A DNA stretch of 64,000 bases from NCBI RefSeq assembly GCF_019399895.1, contig NC_091865.1:13025001-13089000 (forward strand), in the 5' to 3' direction. The stretch comes from Cardiocondyla obscurior (lineage: Eukaryota; Arthropoda; Insecta; Hymenoptera; Formicidae). Below the pieces are notes generated by a model, which worked only from the letters and a program-made list of their open reading frames with translations, was not told where the DNA came from and did not search any database. Each line of letters opens with the position of its first letter. The first letter of the stretch is position 1. Position numbers and translations under genes: made by a program. Shown here piece by piece: positions 1 to 12,200 of the stretch.

Positions 1-3000
1 GCTTGCAGGAATACATCATCATACGAGATGCCGCTTTTTTTCTATTTCGGAATATTTATCGTCGCGAAATGTAACAGTTCGCTTTTATTCGCGTCATAAA
101 CATTCTACAATTATCTATGTAGGTGCTATTTCTTCATGCGCCGAGAAGAGGCTGCTCAGGGAACGGGGTGGGGGGGGAGGAGGCAATGCAACCGTAATGA
201 TTACATCGCGTAGTAGAGAAGACTCGGATTCGAGATATCATCATTGTCGAGACCTTAAAAGCCCACTCGCGCATAAGAATGATACCGTCTCTCTTCGTCC
301 GCGGAAACGGTTTGCTTTAAAATACCGCCAGCTAGTATAATACAACTAGATAAAACTAGATAATTATTATCGCCCAAAATTAAATATTTCCGGCACGAAA
401 ATTATATTTAGATCATCGCGTCCCATGACGATAAATTATCCTATAATCCTCCAATAAAACAAATTCATGCGACTATATATATATAAAAGAATATTCGTTC
501 CGCTGGTAGCCGTCGCGAAATCGTCGAAGAATAAACTGCTGATTCCAGTAACGAACGATATTGCCGCGTCGTATTCAGCGGACAGTTACGACAGTCATCT
601 CGATGGGCGCTGTATATCCGGGAAACCGGACGTGTAAGCTGGCGCCTGTTCTCTCTCGCGCGCAACGCGCATCGAGTTACGCGACGCATAATTGCGCTCG
701 AACGTGCACCGATACCGGAGGCCGATAAGCGAGAGCTGGCGCAGCGCGTCGGCGTGTTCGTAACGCCTAACGATTTCATTCATTTCGCACGACGGAATGA
801 ACCTGTTCCCGGCGACAACGACGACGACGACGACGACGGGAACGACGACGAGCCCGGTTACGCCCGCGCGCGTAGCCGAGCGCGAATGCAAATCCGCGTC
901 GCGCATGGTCCGGCATCGCAACGAGAAACGCGATATCTTGGACTACGCGCGCGGCTCGATAACGTCCGGAGCACCGGCTCCGCAGTCGTTTATCATTACG
1001 CGCCGGCCCGTAAAGTTACCTTCGAGCGTGCCGAGATTGATCACCTCCCGCCTCGGCCGGACTTATTGCCCTCCCCCACGCGCCTTTCGTCCGCTCCTTT
1101 TTCTCTTCCTTTCGCGGAGGTCCATTTCCATAACCGTATTGACAATCGCGCGTATATAACTTGAAACTAAAATGGGAAGCTTGTAAACGAATAAAGGCAC
1201 CGCCCAGCTTCATTGAGAATTCCCAATTAAAGCATCTTCAGCTCCAAATTGACTCGAAAGTCCGCGGGCCAAAATTTGCTTTAAATAAAAAGAAAAAAAA
1301 AAAAAAGAGAAAAAAAATAGGGAGCTTCTTTGACATCATAATTTCTCCACCTGAGGCGCATCTTCTACGCACTTTCGAAACTCGTGGCACGGTTTTCGTC
1401 GTAATCCCCACCCCTCGCAAAAATTACACACTCCGTGATTGCTCTAAGGATCGTGCTGTCATCGTGCGGAATATCAGAATGCGCCGTGCGCATTGAAATC
1501 CAACTTAATCCGATGCACGAGCGCACGTCTCTCTCGCCAAACGCATCTCGACAGCGCGTATAGGCCGCGATATACGCCGCGCAACTGATTTTCCGGCGAT
1601 GCAACGCCGTTGACAGCCGTTCATTAATCGTGATGTTGGGTGTACGTTGCAATCTGCTAGACGGCGTCGAGAGCGCGCGAGACGGGATTAACGAGGGAGA
1701 TGTTTCGGCCGCGTTATCGCCGTTTTTTTCAACGATGTTAAGCCTCTACAAACCGCGCGAGGGCCCCGTGTTTTTCTCCGCTGAATAAATCCGACGTGTT
1801 TTCCTTTCCCCCTTTGTATCCGAGCGCTGATTTGTTGCGCTAACGTGTCCCGGCCACACGTGCATTTTAGAAATTTTACGATTTGTCGTATGCGCATTCC
1901 CGAACGGCGAGATAAAACTCTGGGTCGACTTGTTGGTTAATTACTTTCTTAACATGCCAGCCGATAATTAGAATCTCGTGTTTTCGTGTAGATAACGTAT
2001 GCGATGTTGATCACTCGGTCGACTTTATATATCAGCGTTAATTAATTCCGTATTACACTTTGTTTAATGTTCAACTTCTGCTTAAACGCTACGCAATTTC
2101 GTCAAGCATCTCACAGAGACGGTTATCAATTTTTCCGTTAAGCGCATAGAGAACTCGTTGAAGCAATTTCGCGGTAATGTCGGAAAAGTTAAATAACAAC
2201 TGATAGTGGACATTTATTATATTATATTGCGCGAAATCGTTAAGTGTTTTTCGATCTTGGACCCTGAGGCTCGTTTACGCGAAGCGCGGTCAGAGCGTAC
2301 AGATTATAAATATTTATCCCGAGATTCTTTTTCGCAAGCTTCGTCCTTCCGATCGAGAGATACCCTCGCATTAGCGAGCGTGATAAGTTGCATGTCCAGT
2401 TGCTGCAAAGCGCATCCTCCTCGGCGCCGTGCCGAAGCGAACGAGACTGGACGGCGAGCACGGAACGCGCAGCTGGTCGCTGCCCCCTTCGAAAGAAAAT
2501 CTTATGAATGAGCGGGTTCCCCATTCACTTTTAACCGGGGAACAGCCGTAACGAGCAGCGCGGTGTTTCGAAGTCGCTATGCTCGCGTAGCACGCGGTTG
2601 ATCCATCGCACAATGCCGAGACGCAACGATTCCTCCGATGCGGTTTGATAGACCGGCAGTAGCATTGCGTTTTGCCGACCTTGCGATTTCAGTTTTGCAC
2701 AACGCGTGAAACAGTGATACCGTTTGTTGCACGAACGCGCGAGAACTTGTAAAATAAAGCGTTTTCCGTTTGAATTAATTTTTCTCCAACAATTCTGCAT
2801 TAAAATATAAAATTAAAAAAAATAAAATAAAATAAAAATAAAAAATTAAAATTAGCGAGAGATAAATTATAAGGGTTAGAATTCTCGTACGTCGCGCGAG
2901 GTATTTCTCTTACGCAAACGTTACAAAAATGACGCCAATGTGCAAGGTGCGATATCTGACGTATGCGAGATCGATAAGGATCGAGAGAAAGTTCAATGCC

Positions 3001-4789
3001 GTTCAATAGTAATACGCGACACGCGGGCATCTCATCGTGCTTATTATGCCCCACGCCTGCATTTATTACTTATTGTCGGATGAGAGTATCTCGTTGAGCA
3101 TCGCGCGCACAGTTCGAGTTACTATCTCACGCGACAAAACGCTTTGTCTCCGTCCACTTATCTCGATCGTCTTCGCCTGCAGGAGTGTATACGTACGCCT
3201 CCAGCGAGTAATTGCGTCGGCAATTCAATCGCCGCGAAATTATCGCGCCATTACTCGCGCGAGCCGTCCCGCCGGCGAGTACACTCGTCAACCGCGATCT
3301 AATTCGTGTAACGTCGATGACTTTTTCAAATTCCCGTCATTATCCTGTTCCGTTTCTTCCATGCAATTTTGCTAAACTCGCCTCGATACGTAATTGATAA
3401 AATTACGTGCAAAAATCAATTGCAACGAAGAAAGAACCGACGAAAAAAAAAAAAAGAAAAAAAAGGTTGCTCTTCTTGGAAATGAAAAATCGCTTTCTTC
3501 AGGAAAGATAATTAATTTTTAAAGCTATGCGTTGTTCAACAAATTACTCAATCTCTTTCACTTCCTCGGTAGTGTATATCACGTGAAATTATTTACCGTT
3601 AATGAGCACGATTTGTAATTCTGATTACGTCTTCCAATTAAGTTACTCTAATGCAACATTTCCTTACAATAGCTAAAACAATGTGACTTTCTATGTAAGA
3701 ACTATTCTAATGAATGACGAGGTAAACGCAACGCGAGGAGCATCGTGGGAATAGTACAAAATTCCGATTACTTATAATTAATCATTGTTCACCTATTGCG
3801 AATAATTAGTTATATTACGGTACTGCAACCGCAATTACTCATAATTGATTAAATAATTACGGAGCAGGGTCTTCTTGCAATCGCTCGGACAATGCAACTT
3901 TCTCCACAAAAGCAACTCTAACGAGTGATTAAGTAGCCAGAATAGGAAGGTATAATGGCATAAAATTGTGTAAAATAAGTCTTTAATTAATTCCTATTAG
4001 GGATCTTTTGGGAGATCAACATATCACATCATATTATGTGGCACTGTACCGTAATGCACGACATATTACGCGTAATTATTTATAAAAATATAGTCGCATT
4101 ATTATATATGTATATGTATATGTATATACATATAATTATTTTACACGGCAAATGTGTGCGCGATGATTATGAACGAATATAATTTTATGATGATTCCGCG
4201 CGTATAATTGCAATGCTTCCCAGAGAATTTATCTCGCGCGTTCTTCACTGCTCGAGATTATCTGCTTGCACGATTATCATCTCGAATATCCATTTCAAGT
4301 CAAAGTCTAACATTAACATATCGCGTGCCGTGTTTCCTTATCAGTGTCGTCGGATAAGGGAACTCACCAATGAGTCATCTTTGCGATGCAACAGATGCAT
4401 CAGTTATTTATATCTCGCATTACTGGGTACTCGAGATGCTCCATTTTCTCATTTAAATGGCCTAACTACCTAATTACAGGGTGTGTCGCGAGAAATTTTA
4501 TGCAGATGATTCTAGTTACGACGCCGGTATTTATATAATCGATTCCTCTGCAGATACGCATAAACGTTTTATTTCATTAACGCGTAACGTCACAAGACGA
4601 GATGCGCCAAGGATACATTTTCTCCGTAAGAATTTTTCAAGCATAAAAATTTACGTATCAGGCAAAGTCAAAATTTCACCGGTAAATATGTAAACGTACA
4701 AAGGATCCCTCTTTCTTAAATATTCGGAATTTAATTTTTCTTTACATTTTTTTATTCTATCGAAGCGTTTGATAAATTTGATAACGCGC

Positions 4790-4844
<55 letters not shown>

Positions 4845-5039
4845 TAATACAGATATTTAATTAAAATAAAAATTAAATATAATATTTTTATACGAGCATA
4901 ATCGCTATAAATGATATGATAGATAGTCCTATCTCATAATAAATCTTTTAGCGGTAAAGGAAACGATTCGGAATGCGCCGATCGCAAATCCACCTGCTTA
5001 TTAATTCAACTCGAGCGTTTCGCCTTCAACGTCAATCGA
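1..5039. other. Left-flank non-coding DNA, no gene seen
   Basis: No open frame here resembles a known protein, and the frames present are short and low in complexity. The first 3.3 kb alternate CpG-dense patches (for example 600-1100 and 1500-1700) with AT-rich DNA. A CGA-type trinucleotide run lies at about 812-852 and an A-rich run at about 1285-1318. From 3.4 to 5.0 kb the sequence is strongly AT-rich and contains mononucleotide and dinucleotide runs. It may be intergenic, or intron or UTR of a gene lying to the left. The sequence does not decide between these. Confidence 0.5.
4793..4838. repeat. (TA)n microsatellite
   Basis: An uninterrupted TA dinucleotide tract of about 23 units, followed by degenerate TA-rich sequence up to about 4850. 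It is a simple-sequence repeat and likely length-polymorphic. Confidence 0.95.
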
Positions 5040-5554
5040 CATGACGTCCCTCGATTTCCTCCGATCGCTCAATACCTGTCGCGTTCTCAATAGACATTAC
5101 GGTAAAAGCAGAGTCGTAATAACGCGTACGTGGTACGATTTGCAAAAATCTGTATCGGAGACGATTCCAAGTACTCACCGATGCCTCGCTTCTCCCCGGG
5201 AAGGCGGGGAAGTCTCTCCCAAATCACCACCACCGAATCACCACAAGCGCGGCGAGTCCCGATCGCGCGCGCACCGATCAGCTCACGGCAGCGCGGCGAG
5301 TCCTTTATTCATCGAGCGGAAAATCGAATGTCCGTTAACGCCGACGACATACGACGATCGGGATCTCTGGTCCCGCGGCGGAGGGGGGTTGCCAAATATG
5401 CCAAAAGATCGGAATGGATCACGGAACCATGCGGACCTTGCGAAATTAGCCCTCTCTCGCGTCTTTTCTCTCCCTGCGGAATGTTTCTCGCCAAGTCTCG
5501 TTATTTCGCCGGGCTGCTCGTCGATCAGATGATTCAAAACGCGATGCCGTCACG
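5040..5554 (+). promoter_or_regulatory. CpG-rich patch ending in a strong splice donor; possible upstream 5' exon of the CCDC112-like gene
   Basis: A G+C- and CpG-rich island-like segment sits in AT-rich surroundings. It ends at a near-consensus donor (CACG followed by GTAAGT, GT at 5555-5556). A matching acceptor (CCACTTCCAG, ending at 6741) lies 51 bases before the ATG of the CCDC112-like gene. A non-coding first exon spliced across about 1.2 kb is therefore plausible. Open frames in this patch look like by-products of its composition. The link is inferred from splice signals only. Confidence 0.3.
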
Positions 5555-5559
5555 GTAAG

Positions 5560-6741
5560 TCTCGCGGAGTGCTCGCGCGAACCCCATGCTCGCACTCGTC
5601 GCGTCCCAGTCAGAGACTGAGGCGCCTAGAGACAGGCCGCCCGTATAAATGCGCCGCAGTGCAAAGCGGTCGAAGTGCCGCGGGTGGAAAAAGGAAGAGT
5701 CGCTCCGCCACCGCGGCGCCCCACGAGGTGTCACTACGGGTTGGAGAACACGCGCCTCCGTTGACTCTACGCCTATCGTAAATGTAAACATTAGCCCACG
5801 CGTTGCCGGAACGAAATAAGTCAACGTCATCTGTCTCGAGTAAAATGCGCGAGGATTTTTTTTTCCTTTATCTTTCTTGTAAAATTGACATTTTGCGGGA
5901 ACGTAGAAAATTTAATTATAAATATTTTATTATCTTCTTTGAGACCCTGACGGAATTTTTTTTCTTTTTGCAATCTTTTTAATTGTAATGACAAGTGTTT
6001 TTTCCTTTTTTTTTTTTTTCGAAGTTTATTCTTATTTTTTATGCCGCGGCGTTGATTATCGATCAAACATTTCGTTCTTACGTAGCCGTCGATAAGCGGC
6101 GTTTGTCGAATGCCGTCAGAACAATCTAATCGACTTGGGGTAACATGATATTTTGTATATTTTTGCGATTAATTTGTGTCTTGGAAAAATTATTGTGCAA
6201 GATAACACATGATGAAATTTTCTATGCGAAAATAATCAAGATTTTATTATTTAAGTAACAAATAAATTGCGATAAATATAATAATATTCAAGTAAAAACA
6301 ATATCGACTAAAAAACTAATTAACTTAATTAATTAACAGAATATAAATATTTTTTTTAACCGCGTGTATTTATCTTGAAAAGTATTAACTCGTTAGTTTT
6401 TAATTTAATATACCAGATACATATCTTATTTTTCACATATAAAATATTTATTTTATATTATACATATTTAAATAAAATTGTTTCTCTGGGGCTTCTTGTA
6501 TACATAATTACACGTCAACTTCCCACTCGATCAGCAGATGTGATTGCATGGGAAGGGAGGCATTAATGACGAATTGCTATGGTAACCCATGTGTAAAACT
6601 TTGTCGGATACCGCAAGCGCAAACTGCGGCGAGCGCTTTAGTAAATGCAGCGCGTCTATTAACTTGTAAGCTCTTAAGTTAAATTTATTACGGCAATTAA
6701 CTTTATTATAATAATAAGCGACAATAAGTTTCCACTTCCAG
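5560..6741. other. Non-coding spacer or putative first intron
   Basis: After a short CpG-rich piece (to about 5830) the sequence becomes AT-rich with long T and A runs. No conserved coding sequence is visible. If the 5554 donor and 6741 acceptor pair, this is the 5' UTR intron of the next gene. Confidence 0.4.
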
Positions 6742-6791
6742 CGAAAAATAACGCGGCTGTATGTGTGTGGGTGTGTGTGCGTGCGCGTACA

Positions 6792-9269
6792 ATGAACGGA
6801 ATTATTCACGAGGTAGATAAGAGAGAAAAACGAATCCCGCCGTGTGGGAAAGTGCGCTCCGCTGAAAGCGCGAGATGCAGGAAATCCCTGTTGAAGCTAA
6901 AGCAGCAAGAGTACTTGATGGAAAAGAGTCTCGCCAGCTTGATGGAGAACATGAAACTGGCACCAGAAGTTCTACGACCCGTTTTGCATAATATGAGTGA
7001 CATCTCGAAAAACAGGTAGCCAGCGAAAAACGAATCAGTCGATTTTAGATTGCGTTATGCATATTAAGTCCGCGCGCGCGGCATCGTTTCGCAGCTGGTT
7101 TAACTTGGTTACGTCTTTTAAAGGGGAATTTTTCTGGACAACACGAGAAAACCGTTGGAGGAAATTACTCGGGAATTGCAATTGGCACAATCAGTTACGA
7201 ATTGTCGCGAGCGGATCGAAAAATTAGGTGAATCCTCGTATATCATTTACTACATTCACCGCTTATACTTTCTGCTTATACTCTGCTATAACGTTATTTT
7301 TATTTCTGTTCCCGATTTCACTTGCGCGAGTTACTCTCGTAATTTTGTCTAAAACTTTTCGAACACGTCGCAGCGTTGATGTTGTTTGCAATTTATTAGA
7401 AAGATAATTAAGTTTCCAAGTCAAGCGCATTTTACAATCGTGATTATAAGTTTTAAATAAAATATGAACTTTATTTAGACATAAATACATATAAGCAACG
7501 ACTTCTAAGATTGTCGCAAAAAATTCGGGACCTTCAAGAATCCTGCCAGTTGCAAACTACAACTTTATCGCAGGAGCAAACTGCTCTCGAATCTGAATTA
7601 CGTGAATTTGAATCGAATTTACATAAGTATGAGAATGCAACCGGTAGTATCGGCAAACCGATGTCCAGCGCGTCTTCTAAAGAAAAGAAAAAGTGCCATG
7701 ATTATAAGGAGATCGAGGACTTCCACGAGTTAATTGCTAAAACAGGTACCAAACAGATTTGCATTTCCTCCTGCGTTAATAATTTAAGTACGCAATTACG
7801 CAAAATATAATTTATAACTGTTGCGTGTTACTCTATAACACGTAATATATTTGCGTTAAATATCATCTAATGAAATGTTTAGATTAATCCAATCAATTCC
7901 TTTTTAAAATTGCACTCATTTATAAACACCCTGAAAATATTTGCTTTACTAAACTTTTGTTATACGTATATTCCATTCCATCAGTCGCGCCTATGTGGAA
8001 TGTTTATACATTCCGTAATAATAAGGAGACGAAAAGATCGATATGTAAAGCATATTAAAAACCGCGTTACAGGCCGTACTGATAACTGGAGCGACGAGGA
8101 TCACTTGTTGTTTCTGAAAATACGGAAGAAGTGCGGTAACATTCCTGCCTTAGTGGCTGCCATTCGAGTTAAATGTCCAGATCTGACAGCAGAGACTATA
8201 GTGAATCACGAGGCTTGGTACAAGGTTTATTTGAGATTACGTGAAAAGCAACGATCAAGCGTTAAAGAGTGGCGGAGAGAAAAAGAAATGGAGAAAATAA
8301 AGATAATAAATCGCGAGGATGAAGTTAGGACCGAGGCTTTAGAGAAAATCCCGCGAGAAAGTAGAAACTCTAATAGTACAGAAGATCTTTCGATTTCCGT
8401 TATGGATAAATGCAAAAAAAGAATAACGAAGACTGACAATTCAATTGACATTAATAGTAAAAAAAAAGAATTAATAAGACAATGGAAAATGGAAAGAGAG
8501 AATAAACGTTTGAAAGACGAGGAGCAATTGAGAATTTTGACGGAATCGAAGTTTGCCGCGCAAGAAAAACGTAAAAGAGAAAGGTTGGAAAGACTTCGGG
8601 AAGTTTTGGCGGAGCGTCGCGAGAAAAAATTGATTGAAGTTTCTTCCGAAGATTTAAAAGACGATTTAAAAACGAGACCAAAGTACAATCCGATGTTGAT
8701 TAAGGCTTTCAGGTAGTTTTTAAACCTGTACGAAAAAATAAAAAGTAAAATAACGGGGAAAATATGTTGGGTTAATTTCTATTTGTAATTTATTTTATAA
8801 TTTTTATTTATAAAACTTAATATTTTCATAAGTAATAAAGTAGATTAAATTTAATATAAATACTTGTGCCAAATCTTAGGAGTAATTAAAAAATTATTTC
8901 AAATAATACAGGAAACAAGATGCAGAATACACAAAAAGAAAAAAAAATTTAATAACCCTACGGAGATCGGCTAAAAATCAAACGGTAAAGATTGTAAGAT
9001 CGCAAATCGTAAAGAAACCTGATCACTCGACTTTATTAAATTCGACTACAGTATGGAGAGAAAAATGTAGAAGTAATGATTCTGACACGAGAGAGCCGAA
9101 AAAACTACAATACATTAAAGACGTTCCCCGCTTGTACGTTTTTTAAAAAACAGAAATATTAATTTTTATATGTCTAACTTCTTTCTGTATATTTTATTTT
9201 CTTTTTAGATACGTTCACTGGAGAAATGAGGAATCGTCGGAGATCAAGGATGCTTTGACGTTTTCTTAA
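6792..9269 (+). CDS. CCDC112: Coiled-coil domain-containing protein 112-like
   Basis: Six coding exons were rebuilt: 6792-7015, 7124-7227, 7479-7745, 8073-8712, 8912-9133 and 9209-9269, giving 505 residues. The best landmark spans the exon 3/4 join: a short acidic stretch, TGRTDNWSDEDH, then a pattern ending in HEAWYKVYLRLREKQRSSV. This matches the vertebrate CCDC112 core (LQQTGGRQGAWDDYDH ... HEKWYQKFLALEERKKESI). Most of the rest is charged, Lys/Glu/Arg-rich coiled coil. The end (VPRLYVHWRN) matches the family's C-terminal IPHRAIPTWRQ. The last intron uses GTACGT; without it the frame stops after a few residues, losing that tail. Exon 3 is joined at the acceptor ending at 7478 because this alone keeps phase. 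In vertebrates the protein is linked to centriolar satellites and cilia; the role here is inferred. The ATG follows a GT-rich run; an in-frame GTG upstream was not used. Confidence 0.85.
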
Positions 9270-12200
9270 AATCATAGATTTTTCAATTCTTTTCAGTGAA
9301 AGTATATTTACAATTTAATGAAAAAGGTAATTAAAAAATACACAAAATATAGATATATACTTAAGTTTATTTGTTTCTGTTTTTTTATTCTTTTTTTTTT
9401 TTTTTTTTTTACAAACGTACCTTTTTGTTTCCTTCAGACGATGAACATAATAAGTTATGAGTAAACGAGTGTTGAATTTATCCAGGAGAGTATCATCGTA
9501 CGGCTTTATAAATATATTATAAATCTTAGTTCTCTCTTTGTATTATTTCTATTATCTTTATTTTATTTTCTGAAGTAAAAAGGAATAAAAAAAATACGGA
9601 AGAAGCCCACACAACATCTTAGATAACTTCAACCCTCGACAGTTTTTGTTTTACTCAAATTTATGTATATATATTTATATATAATATACTTTCTATTAAT
9701 CTTTCTCTGTTCGTCAATTCGAAATATTCTTTTGTTTAGATTATCAAATACAAAAACCTATAGATGCGATACAATATATAATATAATGCTATAATACAAA
9801 AAAAGCGTCTCGTATCGCGCCGAATATGATACGTCGACGATAATCCGATAGTTCGCTTAAGATACTTTAAAAGTTCTTTTTAATAATTATTACTATTTAT
9901 TAATTACTAATATTAGTTTACATTATGCGATTTAATCCTACACGGCGCGATACAGCGACACCTCTCACTCTTTAAGAACGCGCGCAAAGATTTTAAGATA
10001 CATGTATTCTCTTTTTATTTATCGCTTTTAAACAATATTCATATTTATATTCTTACTTTTATTTATATATATATATATAATATTATAATTAAATAATATT
10101 ATAATTCTATATATATAATTGTTTAGAATTTATAATGCGTACTTAGGAGTTTTCTTACAACGAACGATAAACCATGTTCTAACATATCTTCTACTTCATT
10201 CGGTCTTTCGAGTGATATACAACGCCACTGCTGCCGCGATTTCTTTTTTATCATTAATCTCTGTCCAAAATCCTAAGAATAAATATGTACATGTGTAACC
10301 ATTTGTACAGGAAAGCCTCCTTTTAGTCCCCCGTAACGTATCACTAACATTTATTTCCGCAGTCAACAGTAAAGTCCGCGTGTATTGCGCTCTTATCAGT
10401 CTCGTCTTGACAAATTGATTTTTGTCTCTAATTTTTGCTCTATCAACGATAAATCCCTTCAAACAACGGTTCGTTTCGTAACACACTCCTTTCCTTTTCA
10501 GACAAAACTTCTTTTCTCGAGTATGAAAATTGACTAGACGATTATCGAGAAAAATATGCGCGCATCTCTTTAAACACTTCGAAGAACGTCTCGCGGCAAA
10601 ACTTTAAAATAATCGCGAATCCTGTAATGATAAAGCAAAAATTCGTAAAATTCTTTGATTAATAAGAGAAATGAAGTGTTTAAACTGATTCAATCGCATT
10701 TACAGGCAATGCTAGATAAAAACGATCGATAAAAGAAAGAGAGATTTTTGAGAGGGTTTTGGAGAACGCATGAGTTATTGATAAATTTTATTAGAATCTT
10801 TACATTCGTGAATTATTTACAGATATAATTGCATATGTATATATATATATTTATATATGTATAAACGTAGCTATTATTACAGTTTCGAAAAGAAAGACTT
10901 CCTCGAAATTTTCGTGACAATACTGAAGAGGCTGACTTCGGAGAGAACTGCTGCAAAGCCGCGTGAGAGCGCATCACTTTTATATTTTATAAGTTTCGGC
11001 TTTTCTAACGTTCTCTGAGAAGAGAACGCTCCAATCAATTATAAAAAACATACGGTAGAAAAATGGTATAAAAGAAGCACTAGTCTTCAACCGATGTCGC
11101 GACAGTAGTGGACCAATATATTCATTTCTATTCGTCTTTAGCGTGTAGTATGCAGCTCGGTTCAAAGTGCGATATTATTAGATTGTAAGAAATATTTCTG
11201 CAGTATTTTTACCGTATCATCGAATACGTATTATCAAATTATAAGATACTGAAAAATTGAATTTTTTCTCTCTTAAAACTTGTTCACATTGTCCAAACAT
11301 AAAACGATTAAATGAATATCTAATTTATAAATTATTCTTCTCAAGGTGTATTCCGAAAAAGAACTGCACGCGTGTGTCGGAAAAATAAGTTCTTGCTTAA
11401 ACTCTAGCATTGCACGCTTCGAGGACGGTACAAATGCGAAAATAAAACACCATCGTGTGACGTGTAATATAGAAATAAATGAAATTTTCATTATAGTTTT
11501 AAATAATCACAGTGTTTAAATGTAATATTCAATTGTAATAATTAATTGTTATGTAAGGAAAAATGTTAATATTCTAACGGCGTGACAAAGTTAAAATTAT
11601 AACATTTTTCGCAAAGATATACTACAATAACAATTGTGAATATTACTGTAAATATAAAGATATTTTTGCACAACTTAATACACCCGACAAATCAATATCG
11701 CATCAGTTAAGAAAATAAGACGCTTAAATTATTTTGTGCACATATTACCGACCACGTTGCAGTTACAAAAAGGAAATCTAATTCCTCCGCAATCAAGCCT
11801 CTCGCGCTGAAATCTAGTAACTCATTCGCCAATTGATAAATAATATTAATGAGATATACATATACCGAGATAAAGCGAATCAAATCATATAAAACTATAT
11901 ATTTGATACATTATAAAACTAATAAATTAATAATTAATAGTAGTATTTTGGAGAGACCACAAGATAGAATACAAATTTTCGGAGTTTATTCACCACCGAA
12001 AGATTTTATTGCGATTTCGCAACCCCTTGCGACAAGAAAAGCTAATAAGAAAAATGCGAATGATTATAAAAAGCGATGAAAGTCACTTGCGTCAAATTAA
12101 ATTTTCAATTCTCTGACGTCGAGAAAAAAAAAAAACTTATTCAGAATCAATTTTGTGCGACGTTTGCGCTTGTTGCGTGAAACAACGCGCAATGATTATT

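Noticed and set aside
5041..5532. 163-codon open frame, plus strand
   Set aside because: CpG-rich composition opens several overlapping frames on both strands here. The product is Arg/Ser/Pro-rich with no conserved motif.
8227..8688. 153-codon open frame, minus strand
   Set aside because: It is the antisense shadow of the Lys/Glu-rich coiled coil of the CCDC112-like gene.
10060..10120. TA-rich block resembling a hairpin or repeat
   Set aside because: It is explained by AT dinucleotide richness. The pairing is no better than in neighbouring low-complexity DNA.
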